The notes under the pieces were generated by a model. It had not been told where the DNA came from. It saw nothing but the letters and a program-made list of their open reading frames with translations, and did no database searches. From assembly GCF_910594005.1 (NCBI RefSeq), contig NC_057820.1, positions 1,369,001 through 1,433,000 of the forward strand: DNA of 64,000 nt. Reading direction: 5' to 3'. The first letter of the stretch is position 1. Each line of letters opens with the position of its first letter. The translations under genes were made by a program, and so were the position numbers. Source of the DNA: Cervus elaphus. Its lineage: Eukaryota > Chordata > Mammalia > Artiodactyla > Cervidae. This document shows, piece by piece, positions 34,301 through 46,050 of this stretch.

Positions 34301-37300
34301 CAGAGCAGTGACAGGTGACCCAAGGAACAGTCAAAAAATAAAGCAGTGAGCACACACGAGAGACTCCACAGGACACAATGAAGAGCAGGAAGCACGCGTC
34401 TCCACGTGACGTGGTTGGCAACATTTATTGCTTTGGCTTTGTGCGTTCTTTTCTATTTTCCAGGTTCTCTATGCTAAAAGCCCACATATTACTTTTACAA
34501 TCAGGAAAAGACACATTTGTACAAGGAAGAATAAACACAGGTAAAAGACAAACAACAGCAGGAAAATATCTGCAATACACATAAAAGACAAACGATGAAT
34601 ATTCGTGACATTTTCAGCTCGCACACATCAAAGATAAAAAAAGGAGTACCTTCATGGGAAAACAGGCAAAGGACACAAACAGGCAAGTTGCAGAACACGA
34701 ACGGCTAACCTAACACAAAACCGACACCATCTCACTGCAACCTAGGAAAGGAGAACTCGCCCAGGAGATGCTGATTTGGGCTGAAACAGAAAAGGTGTGA
34801 CTCGCTGTTGGGCTGCCCAGAGGGCACTCACACCCTCCTTGGTGGGATGGCAGTTCTGAAGGGCCACCAAGGCGGCTCAACCCTCAACTGGCATTTCTAA
34901 GTCTAGCATCTTGGCCCCGTGAATCCATCTCCACCTGCAGACCCACAAGACCCGACCCGACCCCACGGCAGTACCGTCTGCGCTTCCTGGAGAGCCGTCA
35001 CTAAGAACCCTGTGCGCACCCGGCCGAGACACCGCACGGACTCAGGCGGACAGCGCGCGCAGGCGATGCGGGAAAAGTCAAGTTAGGAAATAGCGGGTGG
35101 CAAGGTTCTGCTCCCATCCCTGAGGACCACGCGGAAGAGGACGGCAGGCTCCGCGCCCAGCTGCCCAGGACGCTGCCCCTGGGGTGGGGCGTGGGGGCTG
35201 GGGGGGGGGTCCATGCTTGCCCACGACATCCGTGAACAGCGTTCCTGAGAAGTCAGAAAGCAGCAGCTTCTCAAGAGACAAGGAGAAGCTGCTGGCTACA
35301 GCCGTGCCATGCTCAGCTCAGGATAAGCTGCCCAGCCAGCCCCTAGGCGGGGAGATCCGGCTGGGCCACAGGGCCGGCAGTGGGGAGCAGGCCTCCCCCG
35401 ACCTCTCAGAGCCAGAGGGGTGTGCCAAAGAGCTGGGCAGCAATGGGCTCTGCCCAGCCCTCCTCCGGAGCTGCTACAGCACCAGGTCCTCCGCCAGCAC
35501 CCCGCGGCTACACCCGGCATTCCTGGGAGCTCTGAACACCCGCCACTTCCTGCAGGAGCCCCGTGTGGACCGGAGGGCAGACCCGCACGACTGCTAATGG
35601 CAGCTCCTGCCCGGGCGACTGGCTACAGCCCGGCCCCCAATGCGGGCCCTCCTTGTCTCCGGAAGCCCCGCTCCTTGGCGATGAGCTGCCGTGCCAGGCG
35701 CCCCAGGCCCAAAGGGCAGGGCAGCCGCGCTCTGAAGAGCCCCAGACCTGGCTCCAGGGAAGGGGTGACGGCAACAGTGACCCACAGACCCCTGGCGGCT
35801 GAGATGGGGGGCGAGGCAGCCCGCTTCCACCCCGCCCCCCTGTACTGACTGCTGTGAGGGGGCGAGGCCTGGCGGGGCTGCACCAGGCAGACGGGGCAGC
35901 TGCCCTGCACACCTCCCGTGCAGGGACCCATACGTAGGAGCCGAATAACCACGTCCATGCTGGGGAGACAGAGGCGGGCAGGGCTCCACCGAGGGCCCCG
36001 GGCTGGCCTTTGTGGTGGGGACTGCCCCACCGTGGGGTGCCGAGGACAGCCTCTCCCATACAAAAGCGAAAGCCTGGAGCTGAGCCACAGGTGCCAGGGA
36101 ACACAGCCGTCGCAGCCCACCGTCACCGGGGTCAGGAGCTGAGCACTGGCCCGGGAGGACTGGCTGGAGCGGCCGTCTCTGCGGGGAGGACGGAGGAGGA
36201 GCAGGGCAGGCTGGGTGGGCTGGGGGGCCGCCCGCTCAGAGGCATGGGAAGGGGAAGCCCAGCAGCCCAAGGTGGCACACCTCCAGGGAAGCCAGCATCC
36301 AGGGAAGGTGACCCCCAGATGCTTCCTGCCTTCCCCGGGACAGCAGGCGGCCCTTCCTGTGGCCAGCAGCCAGGCGCATCCGGCACCAGCCCCAGGCAGC
36401 CACAGGCCGAGCCACGGCTGAGGTCCCCGACAGGGTCCCCAGCTCCAGGACCCTGGGCTCCTCAGAGCTGACCATGCCTGCCTCCGGGCCGGCCGGGAAC
36501 AGAGGTCCCTGCATTGGGCTGGGGTGGGGGGTGGGTACATGGAGACCCCAGGCCGCCCACCACCTCCACCCCTGTCTCAAAAGGGCCCCCCCAAGGCCCA
36601 GCCTCAGGACTGGCTCTGGGAGAAGGAAGCTGAGCCCAAGGCCAGGGTCAAGAGGCGGCTGCAGGGGTCAAAGGCCAGCCCTCATCCCCCGCCTCCTCCT
36701 CCCCCTGCCGTAGTGTCCTCGACACTTGCCCTCCTGCATCATCACCCCCCCGCCCCGTCTGCGCTGGGGGGCCGTTCCCCAGGTACCACCCCGGGGAGCC
36801 TTCCCCAGGGCACCCCCACCTGCCGGCCCAGGCTCCAGGGGCCCGGTTGAGCCTGGCCGACTCCCCTGGCCAGGGAGCAACCCAGGGCCAGGATGGCTCT
36901 CTCAGGAACCCCCCAAACGCACAGGAGCGGTCCAGGAAGCGCGGCTCCTCCAGAGAACACGGCGTCCTGTCCCCACTCAGCGCCCGCCCAGCAGAGGCCC
37001 CGATCCCAGGGGGGCGGAAGCTGGCGCTGCCGTGGGTGTAGGCTTGGGGGTGGGAACACACAGAGCCGGCCAAGCTCTGGGGCAAGCTGCAACCGTCCAT
37101 CTCGCGTGCAGACCCCCAGTCCCCACCCCACTCCAGGCCAAGAGAGCAGGGAAGAACCGGCCCATCCGAAGACGGGAGCCAAGGTCAGGAGAAAACTACC
37201 GCTCACATCCCGGGGGAGTCACCCCTGGTCCCGGCCTTGGGGCTCCTGGACGCACCCACAGCTCCCCGTCAGTACTGCTGGGGTCGGTCACAAGGACACC

Positions 37301-40300
37301 TGTCCCAGAGGCCGAGCCTGGCCAGGCCTGCTCCCCCTGCAGAGGGCGGCCTGCAGGCTGGGGCCAGCCAGGGGACGGAGGGCCAGCAGAGGGCACAGGG
37401 CCCTGGGGTGCATCGGGGCTGGGGGGAGCAGCCCCTCCGGGCCACCGTGCTACCCTTCTCACCACAGGCCCGACGCTCCTCAGAGGAGGACCAGAGAGGG
37501 CCCGGTTCGGTGGTCAGCAGGTGGGCATGAAGCAGGTCTCCACCGGATCCTGCTGGAAGCAGAGCTTCCCACCAGGCCCACGTAGCCAAGCCCTGGATGC
37601 CCACCCCACCGCCTGTGGACAAGACCACTCAGAACTCCTTGGAAGTCAGGGCCCCAGGGCTGGGGCCTCCAGACCGAGAGGGCTGAACCTTCCCGGTAGG
37701 AGGCCAGCATCCTAAAGGCTAAAGGAGCTGCTCCCAGAAGGGTTCAGTTACCCCGAAACAGATGGGCTCCTCCTCCAGGGAGCCGGCCCTGACTGACACA
37801 TGGGGCCCCGCCCGAAGTCCCTGAACCTGCACACAGACCCCTGCTTCTGCACCCCCAGGCAGAGATCCCAAGGGCAGGGAGTGCCTGGAGCTCCAGCCCC
37901 GCTGTCTGGCTTAGCAGAACCCAGGAGCCCAGCCGCCTGCACTCCCCGGACAAGGGCCCGCCCGGCAGTGTGCTGAGCCAGGCCGGGAGGCAAAGGCAGG
38001 GAGAGGGGGTGAGGGCTGGCTGCAACACCCCTGGGCAGAAGGGCAGGTGTGACGAGCCAGGAGGCTCACACGGGGGGGTGAGGGGAAAGACCGCTTACCT
38101 GTGCTTTTCTAGTTCATTGTGTGAGGACCTGTGTGGAGAAACAAAGACAGAGCTCACTTCGCCGCCCACCGCCAGGGCACGGGGGCTCAGGCCGCCCGGG
38201 GGTCCAGAGACCTTGCAGACGGCACGGGTGGTGAGCAACGGCTGACCGGAAGCTGGGGCACCTCGCCCCTGGTGACCAAGAGACAGAGGGGTGCCACCAT
38301 GTCCAGGGTGCCCAGCCAGCAGGAGGGCTTGGGCCCCTTCCAGAGCGGTGGGCCAGGCCCGCGGAGCAGCAGGAGCCGGCCCTGGGACTGACCACCCTCC
38401 GCTCCCAAGGCGGCTGGGCACCGAGCCATCTGCATCTTCAGCTGCCCACTCCCCGAGGCCAGCGGGGCACCGGGAGCACAGAGGCCAAGCCGCTCAGGTC
38501 CCCAGGCTTGGCCTCTGTGCTCCCGGGGACCGAGCACCCCAGCCCAGTGTCACCAGCCAGGGCACCGCCCCACCCCATCCGGCTCACACAGCCACAGGCC
38601 TGCAGCTTGCCATTCCCACGGGGATGCCTGGCGAGCAGAGTGGTCCCGGGCCAGGGGGCATCAGCCCAGAAGGCAGCCTCTGAGACACGGGTGCTTCTGG
38701 GCCAACCCTCTGCTTCACTGCTTCCCTGCGGGGCTGAGGCCTGGGAGGACCGGCCTCTCTGGGGCCGGCAGCCCCCACTGCTGCCCAAACCCTGCCACTT
38801 TTGGATGGAAGCAGAGTCCGAGCACCAGAAAGGGCAGGGCTGTGGCAGAGGACCCAGGCCACCTCGGAACGCACCCGGACGGGCCCCAGGCCCACACCCC
38901 ACTCCCTCCCGGAGCCCTGCCACCTCCGCCCGCCCACCCTCGCCCTCCGCTCCGGGATCCCAGGGTCAGGTGTCTCCCATCCCGACCCCGTGGGCTCGCC
39001 CGTCCAGCCTGCCTCTGCCATCTGCCATGGCGCGGCGTCCCAGCACAGCCCCACGGGCCCAAGGCCTCCTTTCCTCCCACCCGGGCAGCTGGCTCCCGGG
39101 CGGCCCTGTGGAGCCTCAGAACCTCCACGTTCCAGGGCCTCGAGGGCTTCGCTGGTCACATGGGCTGGGCAGGGCGCCTCCGAAACTCTGCCAGGGCTGG
39201 CGGGGCGGGGGCACAGCCGTCAGGCTCCTTGCTGGCCTGGACGGCAGCCCGGCGCCGTGAATCTGTGGGTCTGCTCGCTCATAAGGGGTGTGAGGGGCGG
39301 CCAGTGTCCTTCGGTGAGGGGCCTGGCGGCCTGACCCTCACGGATGGAAGCAGCACTGCTCGGGCAGCCTGGGGACACAGAGGGGCCAGAGCCCTCCTGA
39401 AGCTCTCCCCTCGTCCCCAACACTTGTGGAGCCCTGTGGGGAGACTGTCACTTGGGTCCCAAGATCACAGCAGCCTGGGGAAGGCAGAGACTGCCTGTCT
39501 AGGGCCCTGCTAGGTGGGTCCCTGATATCACCACTGGCTCCCCCCTTTAACCCCTCGAAGGAGGCACTCTTGTGCCCACTTCCCTGTAGGACCTGATCCC
39601 TGACCAGGGGCCAGCTCCAGTCCCCTCCTGAACCAATGCCCCTTCCTGTAGCCCCGGCAGTGGTGGGGGTCACCGTCTCCCCCAGCACGTACTGCCCTTC
39701 TGCCCCACCTCCCAGGCCTCGTCCTGGTCCCCTCTGTGCCCACCCCCTCCCCCACCTAAGGGGGACACAGACCTTGCAGGCATGCAGTTGCCTCGCCAAG
39801 TCAGGCCTTTACATCCTCTGCCCTGAACCCTGGCCCCTGGTCTGGGCCGCCCGATGCCCGGCTGGGCCAGGACAGCCACGTGGGGTGCCCTGGGAGCCCT
39901 GGGGTGACTAAAGCACTGGGCTCCCCCCAGAGGAGCAGCAGGGAGGTGCACCCTGGCTCGGAAGACCCTCTGGGTCCCTCCTGAGTGCCCTCGAGGTCTC
40001 CACCCCAGCAGAGCGCTGGGGGCAGAGGGCCCACCTCGGAACAGGAGCCCTGGAGACGGGAGGGCGGCCCTAGCAAATGGTTCAATCTCCTGTGCCTCCC
40101 TTTCCTCAGCTCAGGGATAAAAATAACATCTCCTTCATGGGGCTGGGTGGCCATTAACTAGCACGTGCGAGAGAGCCCTAGCCGTGTTCTTGGTTACCAG
40201 CTTTGGGTACCCGAGCCATAGGACTGAAAAGTCACCGTCCAAAGTTTTCCATGGGTGGCAGGGCGCTTGAGACAGTGGGAACCAACAGCAGGGGCATAGC

Positions 40301-41683
40301 TGGCTCACCAAGGAGGCCTGAGGCCCTGCTGTCCCCCCACCAGCACACCCCCTGCCCCAAACGGTCTCCAGCAGGGGACCCGGGGCTGGGACTCAGAGGC
40401 ATGTCCAGCCGGAGCAGATGGAGACTCCACCGCTTTCTTGCCAGGCCCAGGGCGCCAAGACGTCACAGGAGATGGGTCCCTGTGCCAGCCTTTCTATTTC
40501 CCAAGAACGAGCAGGCCACAGGAATGAGCCGCACCCTCTGCCAAGAGGCCCCCAAGCCCCCTGGAAGTGCAGCTCCCGGCCTGGCGACATGGGCCAGAAC
40601 CAACATGGGCCGCTGGGTACCACCAGGTGTGCTGTGGTCCCCAGGGCAGCCAGAGAGTGGAATCCCCGCGGGGGCCCTCGCTGAGGGTTCCCTCTCCCAC
40701 CCAGACACGTGCACCCGGGCTTTCGGGCTTCCTCAGCCCGGGTCCCAGGCCAGCCTGCAGCACACCAGCCTGCAGCCCCTCCCGGCCCCTTAGGAAAAGG
40801 GCCTCTGACCCAAAAGACAGGGACCCCGGCAGTGATTGCTGGAGTTTCACTTGGGTCAGGAAGCTGGGTGGGAGCGGCGGGCACCGTGTGAGGGCCCGGG
40901 GACCCAGGGCAGGGCCTCCAGCCTGCAGATCCCGGGGGCCTGGGGGCACTCGGCCCAGCAGCAGGGCTCGGCTCTTAGCGGAAATGCAACCCACCGGCCC
41001 GCGGGGGGCAGAGGTCAGGGCCAGCGGGCCCACGCTGCTTCCCCGCCGAACCTCAGTTTCCCCAGACCCAGGGGGCACCGGCCAGCGCCCCTGACAACTT
41101 TCTTCCCGCGCGGAAAAGTCCAGAACAAGCCTGGGGCGGAGAGCCGCCCCGGGAAGAGACCCCGGGCAACGGGCGCTGTACGCGTGGCACTGTTTACGCG
41201 AGAGGCCGAGGAGGCGCGGCCCGCGGGGAAGATGGCGACGGGGCGGGCGCGGCCGGCCGGGCGGGGCTGCGGCGGCCCGGGCGCCTCCTCCTCCAGGCGG
41301 GCCGCCGGGCCGCGCGGGCCAGGGTCGGGCCTAGGGTGGGGAGCGCGCTCCGGGGTGGGCGGGGGGCGTAAAGCCCCGCGGCCCGGGCCGGGGCGGGGGA
41401 CAACGCGCGCGCGCGCGGGAGGCGGTACCTGTTGTTCGGGGCCTTGCGCACCAGGCCGGCCGCCTTTGTTTTCTTCCTGGCGAAGTCGCCGTCGAAGGGC
41501 AGCACCGACGCGTAGCCATGCTCGGCCTCTGCGGACAGACGGCGCGGTCAGCGGGCCCCCGGCCCCGGCCCCGCCCGCCCGCCCGCGGTCCGGCCGCACA
41601 AAGGGGCGCGGGGCTCTACCTCGGTCCCTGCGCTCCAGGTACTCGGCCGCCTCCAGCAGGATCAGCAGGGAGTTCAGCTCCAT
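31151..41683 (-). CDS. MXD4: MXD4 (MAX dimerisation protein 4), complete, 6 coding exons
   Basis: Complete minus-strand gene. Exons are 41683-41620, 41528-41429, 38128-38099, 32615-32501, 31645-31483 and 31308-31151, all GT-AG and in phase. They total 630 nt, 209 residues, the usual mammalian MXD4 length. Residues 1-21 (MELNSLLILLEAAEYLERRD) form the amphipathic mSin3-interaction helix. Residues 55-69 are the basic region with the DNA-contacting His, Glu and Arg of HNELEKHRR. Helix-loop-helix runs to about 107, then a leucine zipper (KLEEQDRRALSIKEQLQREH) to about 136, and an acidic tail with EVDVEGMEFGPGELDSVGSS. MXD4 pairs with MAX on CACGTG E-boxes, recruits mSin3/HDAC and represses MYC targets in differentiating cells. 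No defects are seen. The HAUS3-MXD4-ZFYVE28 order supports the call over its paralogues. Confidence 0.98.
31483..31645 (-). CDS. MXD4: MXD4 coding exon 5
   Basis: 163 bp from acceptor CACCAG|AAACTG to donor CAAG|GTGGGC. It encodes the leucine zipper and the Ser/Thr-rich stretch RTDSTGSAVSTDDSEQ. Confidence 0.96.
31646..32500 (-). other. MXD4: MXD4 intron 4
   Basis: GC-rich intron of about 0.85 kb with C and G runs. Nothing further is recognised. Open frames on both strands are compositional. Confidence 0.8.
32501..32615 (-). CDS. MXD4: MXD4 coding exon 4
   Basis: 115 bp from acceptor TTTCAG|ACGAGCC to donor ATCAAG|GTGAGC. It encodes the end of the basic region, helix 1, the loop and helix 2 (KLRLYLEQLKQLVPLGPDS, then TTLSLLKRAKMHIK). 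Confidence 0.97.
32616..38098 (-). other. MXD4: MXD4 intron 3
   Basis: 5.5-kb intron, mostly GC-rich and unique. 34130-34760 is strikingly AT-rich against its surroundings and may be an old interspersed repeat, but I cannot name it. No SINE or BovB is seen. Confidence 0.75.
38099..38128 (-). CDS. MXD4: MXD4 coding exon 3 (30-bp microexon)
   Basis: 30 bp between acceptor CACACAG and donor CACAG|GTAAGC. It encodes SSHNELEKH plus parts of two split Arg codons, the DNA-contacting basic region. Introns of about 3.3 and 5.5 kb flank it. Skipping would be in frame. Confidence 0.96.
38129..41428 (-). other. MXD4: MXD4 intron 2
   Basis: 3.3-kb intron, GC-rich, with one MIR SINE (40070-40195). The part near 41.0-41.4 kb belongs to the CpG island and includes a (CG)n run at about 41404-41416. 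Confidence 0.75.
40070..40195 (+). mobile_element. MIR SINE
   Basis: CTCCTGTGCCTCCCTTTCCT, CTCAGGGATAAAAATAACAT and GGTGGCCATTAACTAGCACG follow the MIR core consensus, an ancient mammal-wide SINE. Confidence 0.65.
41429..41528 (-). CDS. MXD4: MXD4 coding exon 2
   Basis: 100 bp from acceptor CCGCAG|AGGCCG to donor CAACAG|GTACCG. It encodes AEHGYASVLPFDGDFARKKT and KAAGLVRKAPNN, the linker between the Sin3 helix and the basic region. Confidence 0.96.
41620..41683 (-). CDS. MXD4: MXD4 coding exon 1 (start)
   Basis: ATG at 41683-41681. It encodes the Sin3-interaction helix and ends CGAG|GTAGAG. It is the start because the helix must be N-terminal in the MXD family, and the upstream sequence is promoter-like. 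Confidence 0.96.
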
Positions 41684-41935
41684 CCTCCCGCCTGCCCGCC
41701 CCCCGCGTGCGCGCTCCGGGACGGCGGCGGCCGCTGCCCGGCCGGCTCCGCTCGCCGCCCGCCCCGCGCGCCCGGCGGCCCCACTTCCCCAGACGCCCGC
41801 GGACTCCCCGAGCGCTCGGCCGCCACCCCTCCGCCTCGAGGCCCTCAAATTGACACATAAGGGCGAGCGGCGGCCGGCGCAGCAAATGAGAGCCGGCGCT
41901 CGTGCGGCGGGGGCGGGCCCTGGGCCCTGCCGGGG

Positions 41936-42193
41936 CCAATGGGAGCCGGCCGCACGCCTCGGGCGGGGCCGAGAATGTTGACAGCTGCGAGCCTCCGCTC
42001 CGATAGGCCCGCCGCGGTAGTAACAATTTAGAAGCCCAAGCTTAGCAACAGCACGTGGGGGCCCGGCCCCCACGCCCGCTGATTGGCGGCCGGCGTGCAT
42101 GTTAAGTAGGCACCTCGCGCCTATTGGCCCAGAGTGGGCCATGTAAAGTAGGGCCGGCGGAGCCAATGGTTGGCCGCGGGGCGCGCGGCCAAT
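41936..42193 (-). promoter_or_regulatory. MXD4: MXD4 promoter: CCAAT array and E-box
   Basis: Five CCAAT boxes lie at 41936-41940 (+), 42082-42086 (-), 42123-42127 (-), 42163-42167 (+) and 42189-42193 (+). A perfect E-box CACGTG is at 42052-42057. The two minus-strand CCAAT boxes sit in an imperfect 41-42 bp tandem repeat, with ATGTTAAGTAGG at 42099-42110 and ATGTAAAGTAGG at 42141-42152. NF-Y is the usual CCAAT factor. No TATA box is obvious. Confidence 0.65.
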
Positions 42194-43349
42194 GAGGGCG
42201 CCGCGGCCGGACGCGTTGCCGAGAGGAAGCCGAGCGCGGCGGGGCCATCCTCCGCCCGGCCCCCGCGAGGGCCCGCTGGGGCTCGGGGAGCGATTCGGAC
42301 ACCCCGCCGGCCCGCCGGTCCGCGTTCTCTGCGCAGGAACCTGTCGCCCCGAGCCTGCTGCCGCACTGGCGTCGCGGAAGTTCGGGTCCTTGCGGTTTCC
42401 TTGGGGGTCTCTTGTGAGGCTGCAAAAAACGGCAACCCTCCCCGCCGGACACAGCGAGACCCCGGGAAAGGCTCGGGCTTGGAGGAGGGGCGTAGACGGT
42501 CTGAGCCTAACGGTCAGGGCTTCCTGAGGATCTCAGTAGGGAAACTGAGGCCCACAGCTGGAGGGGTCCCTCAGAGCCGCCCAGTGGACCCTAGGGCGGA
42601 AGGAAGAATCTGAGAAAAGAAGGGGGGCAACGCTCTGCCGCCACAGTCTAGACTGGCTCCCATGAGTAGAGGACTGCGTGATCACGTCTGGCCCAAAGGG
42701 TGGGGACATTCCCAGAGGCTAGCACTTGTCCCCTCTGGCCACGGAAGCGCTTTCTAGGGAAGAAAATTGCTTTGCCAGGGAGGGGAGCTCTCATGAGCTC
42801 CCAGCTGGCTGGCGGGTGGCCGTAGTGACCCCTGACCCTAAGCTGGCCCACAGAAGCAGGACAGGCTGCCTGGGGGTGGGGGCAGCCCCAGATGGGCCTC
42901 AGTCCCACTTGATTTTTCCCTCTCAGAGGTTATTGAGATTGTGGGGTATAAATGACTGGACTCCCCAGTGCTGCTGCCAACAAAACAGAACAAACACTAA
43001 AAATCAAGCACGTGCAGTCTCAGAACTTCTTGACTGTATATATGCATTTTCTTGGGTTTCCACATCCTCCACTTACAGGCAGAAAGACCGGGGATCCTGA
43101 GGTTTGGGGACTTGCCAGGGTCTCCCAGCATTCCCAGAAGAATGGAGATCAGCACTGCCAGACATGTGACCCAGGCTGGTGACACAGGGGCATGGAGACC
43201 AAACCACCTTCAGGCCCAGCACAGCTTGATCTGAGAAAGGGGATTAGGAATGTGCCCACCGCCCCCCCCCCCAAGGGTGGCAGAACCCAGTGAGAGACTT
43301 AGAAACTGGCATTACACACAGCTCTCTGTGGACATTAAAACAACACTTC

Positions 43350-43475
43350 CCGGGAATTCCCTGGCATTCCAGCGGTTAGGACTCCTGGCTTTCATTGCCT
43401 AGGGCCTGGGTGCAGTCCCTGAGCTGAGAAAGGAGATCCTCCAAGCTGCAGGCAATGCGAAAACAAAAACACAAG
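43350..43475 (+). mobile_element. CHR-type SINE
   Basis: GGGAATTCCCTGGCATTCCA, AGCGGTTAGGACTCCTGGCT and the degraded GTCCCTGAGCTGAGAAAGGA. Confidence 0.75.
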
Positions 43476-45529
43476 ACACTACCTGGATGTTAACTCGGGC
43501 CCTTTCTGCCCCTGCTCCACCATCACCCCAGGGTCAGGGCGGATCCCTAGCAAGCGCTGAGTGCTGGGCCCTCCGCATAGTTTGGGGGGCAGCCAGGGCT
43601 GCGCAGGGTAAAGGAGGGCCGGGCTGCATCGTGGGCTCTGGGTGTCGGAGGCAGGATCCCTGGCTTACCGCTAGGTGTTTGCAAGGTCAGGCCACCCCTG
43701 GTGATGTGAGGGATGCGCTGCTGACTGCGGTCGTAAAGCTGCACCTGTGCCGCTGTGAGGGCGCCTGCTGGACACCCACCCCCCCTCCTGCTGAGGGGCA
43801 CGGGTGCGGAGACATGACTGCAGGGGTGGGGGTGGGCCCCACCTTGCGCCACTGACTACGTCTAGGCCTTTGGGGGACCCCCTGCTCCAGCCACATCCAC
43901 GACGGCCCACTTCGCCGTGCCCGCAGGGTCCACACTGCCCGCGGGGTCCACACTGCCTTAGTGCCCCCGCACAGTGAGGGGCGGGTGGGGACGTGGGCCG
44001 GGCCAGTGTGGGCAGAGGCGTTGGGGTCCCTTTTGTGGGGGGGGAGCAGCCCCGCGGTGCCATGTGGGCCCAGCGGTGGATGGGGGGATGGAGAGAGCCA
44101 GCGGGGTGGTGGTCCCGCCCGGCCCAACCTGCAGCCGTGAGCAAATCCAGAGCTCCCCAGGGAGAGTCCGAGGCCACCAACTGAGGGTGCTGGGGTGACG
44201 GAGAGGATGGATGGGGTGGCCTTGCCCGGGACCTGTCAGGTGTCTACACGCAGAGCCTCAATGTGCCCCTCCCATCCCCCCCGTGGATGGGGCAGTGTAG
44301 GCACTGGGGGCCACCCTGGGTCGGTGCTGGCTGGTCCAGGTCCAAGGATGGCAGGGTGCCCCCCTGGGACTGTTCCCTAGAGCAGGTCTCCGGCAGGGCC
44401 CAGTCACCTCCTCCAGGCAGCCTTCTCTGAGCCCAGGCTGGGCCAGCAGCCTCCTGGCCTACCCAGTCTCCCACACCTGCCCAGCTCTCCCTCCCCCTTC
44501 TGTGCAAAGACCTGTCTGTCAGAGTGCGAACCCACCCAGGCCATGCTGGAAGGCAGGAGGTGGGCTTCGGAGGCTCCTCCCTCTGGGAGTCCAGGCTCCC
44601 ACCCCTTTCCTTCGCTTGGTGTCCCAAGACAGGCCCTGGACCATTCCCACCCACCCGACTCCCCTCCCCTCTCCCAGGCCCCCAGCGGGCCCCCCAGCCC
44701 ACATTCCCCTCTCTGCCCCTTCCTCCAAACTCTTTGCCCCGCTGCTGTTAGGAGAAGCCCAGTTCACCCCAGGGCTCCCAGCCCAGGGGACTCAGGGAGA
44801 AGTCACGAGGCCTGAAACCAGGAGGCCTTAGGGGTCTGGTGGGTTTCGTCCGCCACCCCACCCCAGGCTCAACTTCCCTGGCTCTTAAATGAGAACTGCA
44901 CGCCCCTCTCTGGGCACCGGAAGACCATAGGAGGAGTCCTGGGGGGAAGTTTGTGAAAGGCTGGCGAACTCGCCACCCCCAGGATCCTGCAAGGGAAGGA
45001 CCCCTCGGGAAGACTGTTTACTAACCTCTCCCATGCTGACTGGCCTGGGCTCCCTTGCCCTGGACCCAGTACCTAAGGGCGCATCTCACCCGGCCCTCAG
45101 CCAGCACACACACTGGGGACATGCCTGTGGCTCTCAGAAGAGCGTCAGGAAGCGCCCCACCCCAGGGGGAGACGGTGTGTGCGGCCCTTCCCCCTCCAGA
45201 ACCCCCTCTCACCCCGCCAGGGTGACCAGGCCCTGTCCTGCCTCCTCTCTTGCCCCCTCGGTCACCGGGTTGGAGTCCTGCTGCTACCAGTGTCCCCAGG
45301 CCCAGAGCTCTGGGGAGGAGGCTGGGAGTGAGCAGTCAGGGCTCCCCCAGCCCAGTGCGGACCCCGGATGGTGGCAAGTTCCGACAGGGACCGAGGCGCA
45401 GGGACAGAGATGAGCTCTGGCGTCATCTATCAGGGGCTGGAGGGCCATGCCCAGCCCAGCACGGCGGTCAGCCTGCAAGCCGCCCGCTGTGTGCCAGGAC
45501 CAGGGGCGAGCCGCGGGGGCTTCTGTCAC

Positions 45530-45720
45530 TGGCTCCTCCCCCAAAGCCACCCCAGATTCTTGTCTGACCACAAGACCTTGGCCAAGTCCCTAAACACCTC
45601 TGAGCCTCGGTCTCCCCAGCGATAAACTGGAGTTGGCAGTAGCGGCCTCAGGGTGTTGTGGGGTGCCGTGAAGGCTGCATGGGAAGCCCTGGAGGGCAGT
45701 AGGCCAGGCGCGGGGCAGGG
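45530..45720 (+). mobile_element. MIR SINE
   Basis: CCTTGGCCAAGTCCCTAAAC and TGAGCCTCGGTCTCCCCAGC match the MIR core. Confidence 0.65.
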
Positions 45721-45774
45721 GCAGGAATGGCAGAGATACTAACATCAGACCCAGATCAGTAAGCGCTTCTTTGT

Positions 45775-46050
45775 CTAAAAATCTCTGTATTTCTCTTTGG
45801 CTGTGCTCGGTCCTCGTTGCTGCACGGGCTTTCCTCCGGTTGTGGCGAGTGGGGGCCGCTCCCCGGGTGCCGTGGGCGGGCTTCTCGTGGTGGTGGTCTC
45901 GCTTGTCATGGAGCACAGGCGCAGCAGTTGCGGCGCACCGGCTTAGCTGCTCTCTGGCACATGGGATCTTCCTGGGCCAGGGATCGAATCTGTGTCTCCC
46001 GCACTGGAGGGCAGTTCTTTACCACTGAGCCACCATGGAAGCCCACAAGT
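45775..46050 (-). mobile_element. CHR-type SINE, antisense
   Basis: CTTTGGCTGTGCTCGGTCCT through GGATCGAATCTGTGTCTCCC and GCCACCATGGAAGCCC is the complement of a full CHR SINE. Confidence 0.78.

Larger units (their letters stand above)
41000..42520. promoter_or_regulatory. MXD4: MXD4 CpG island
   Basis: Dense CpG sequence covering coding exons 1 and 2, the 5' UTR and the upstream promoter. Confidence 0.85.
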
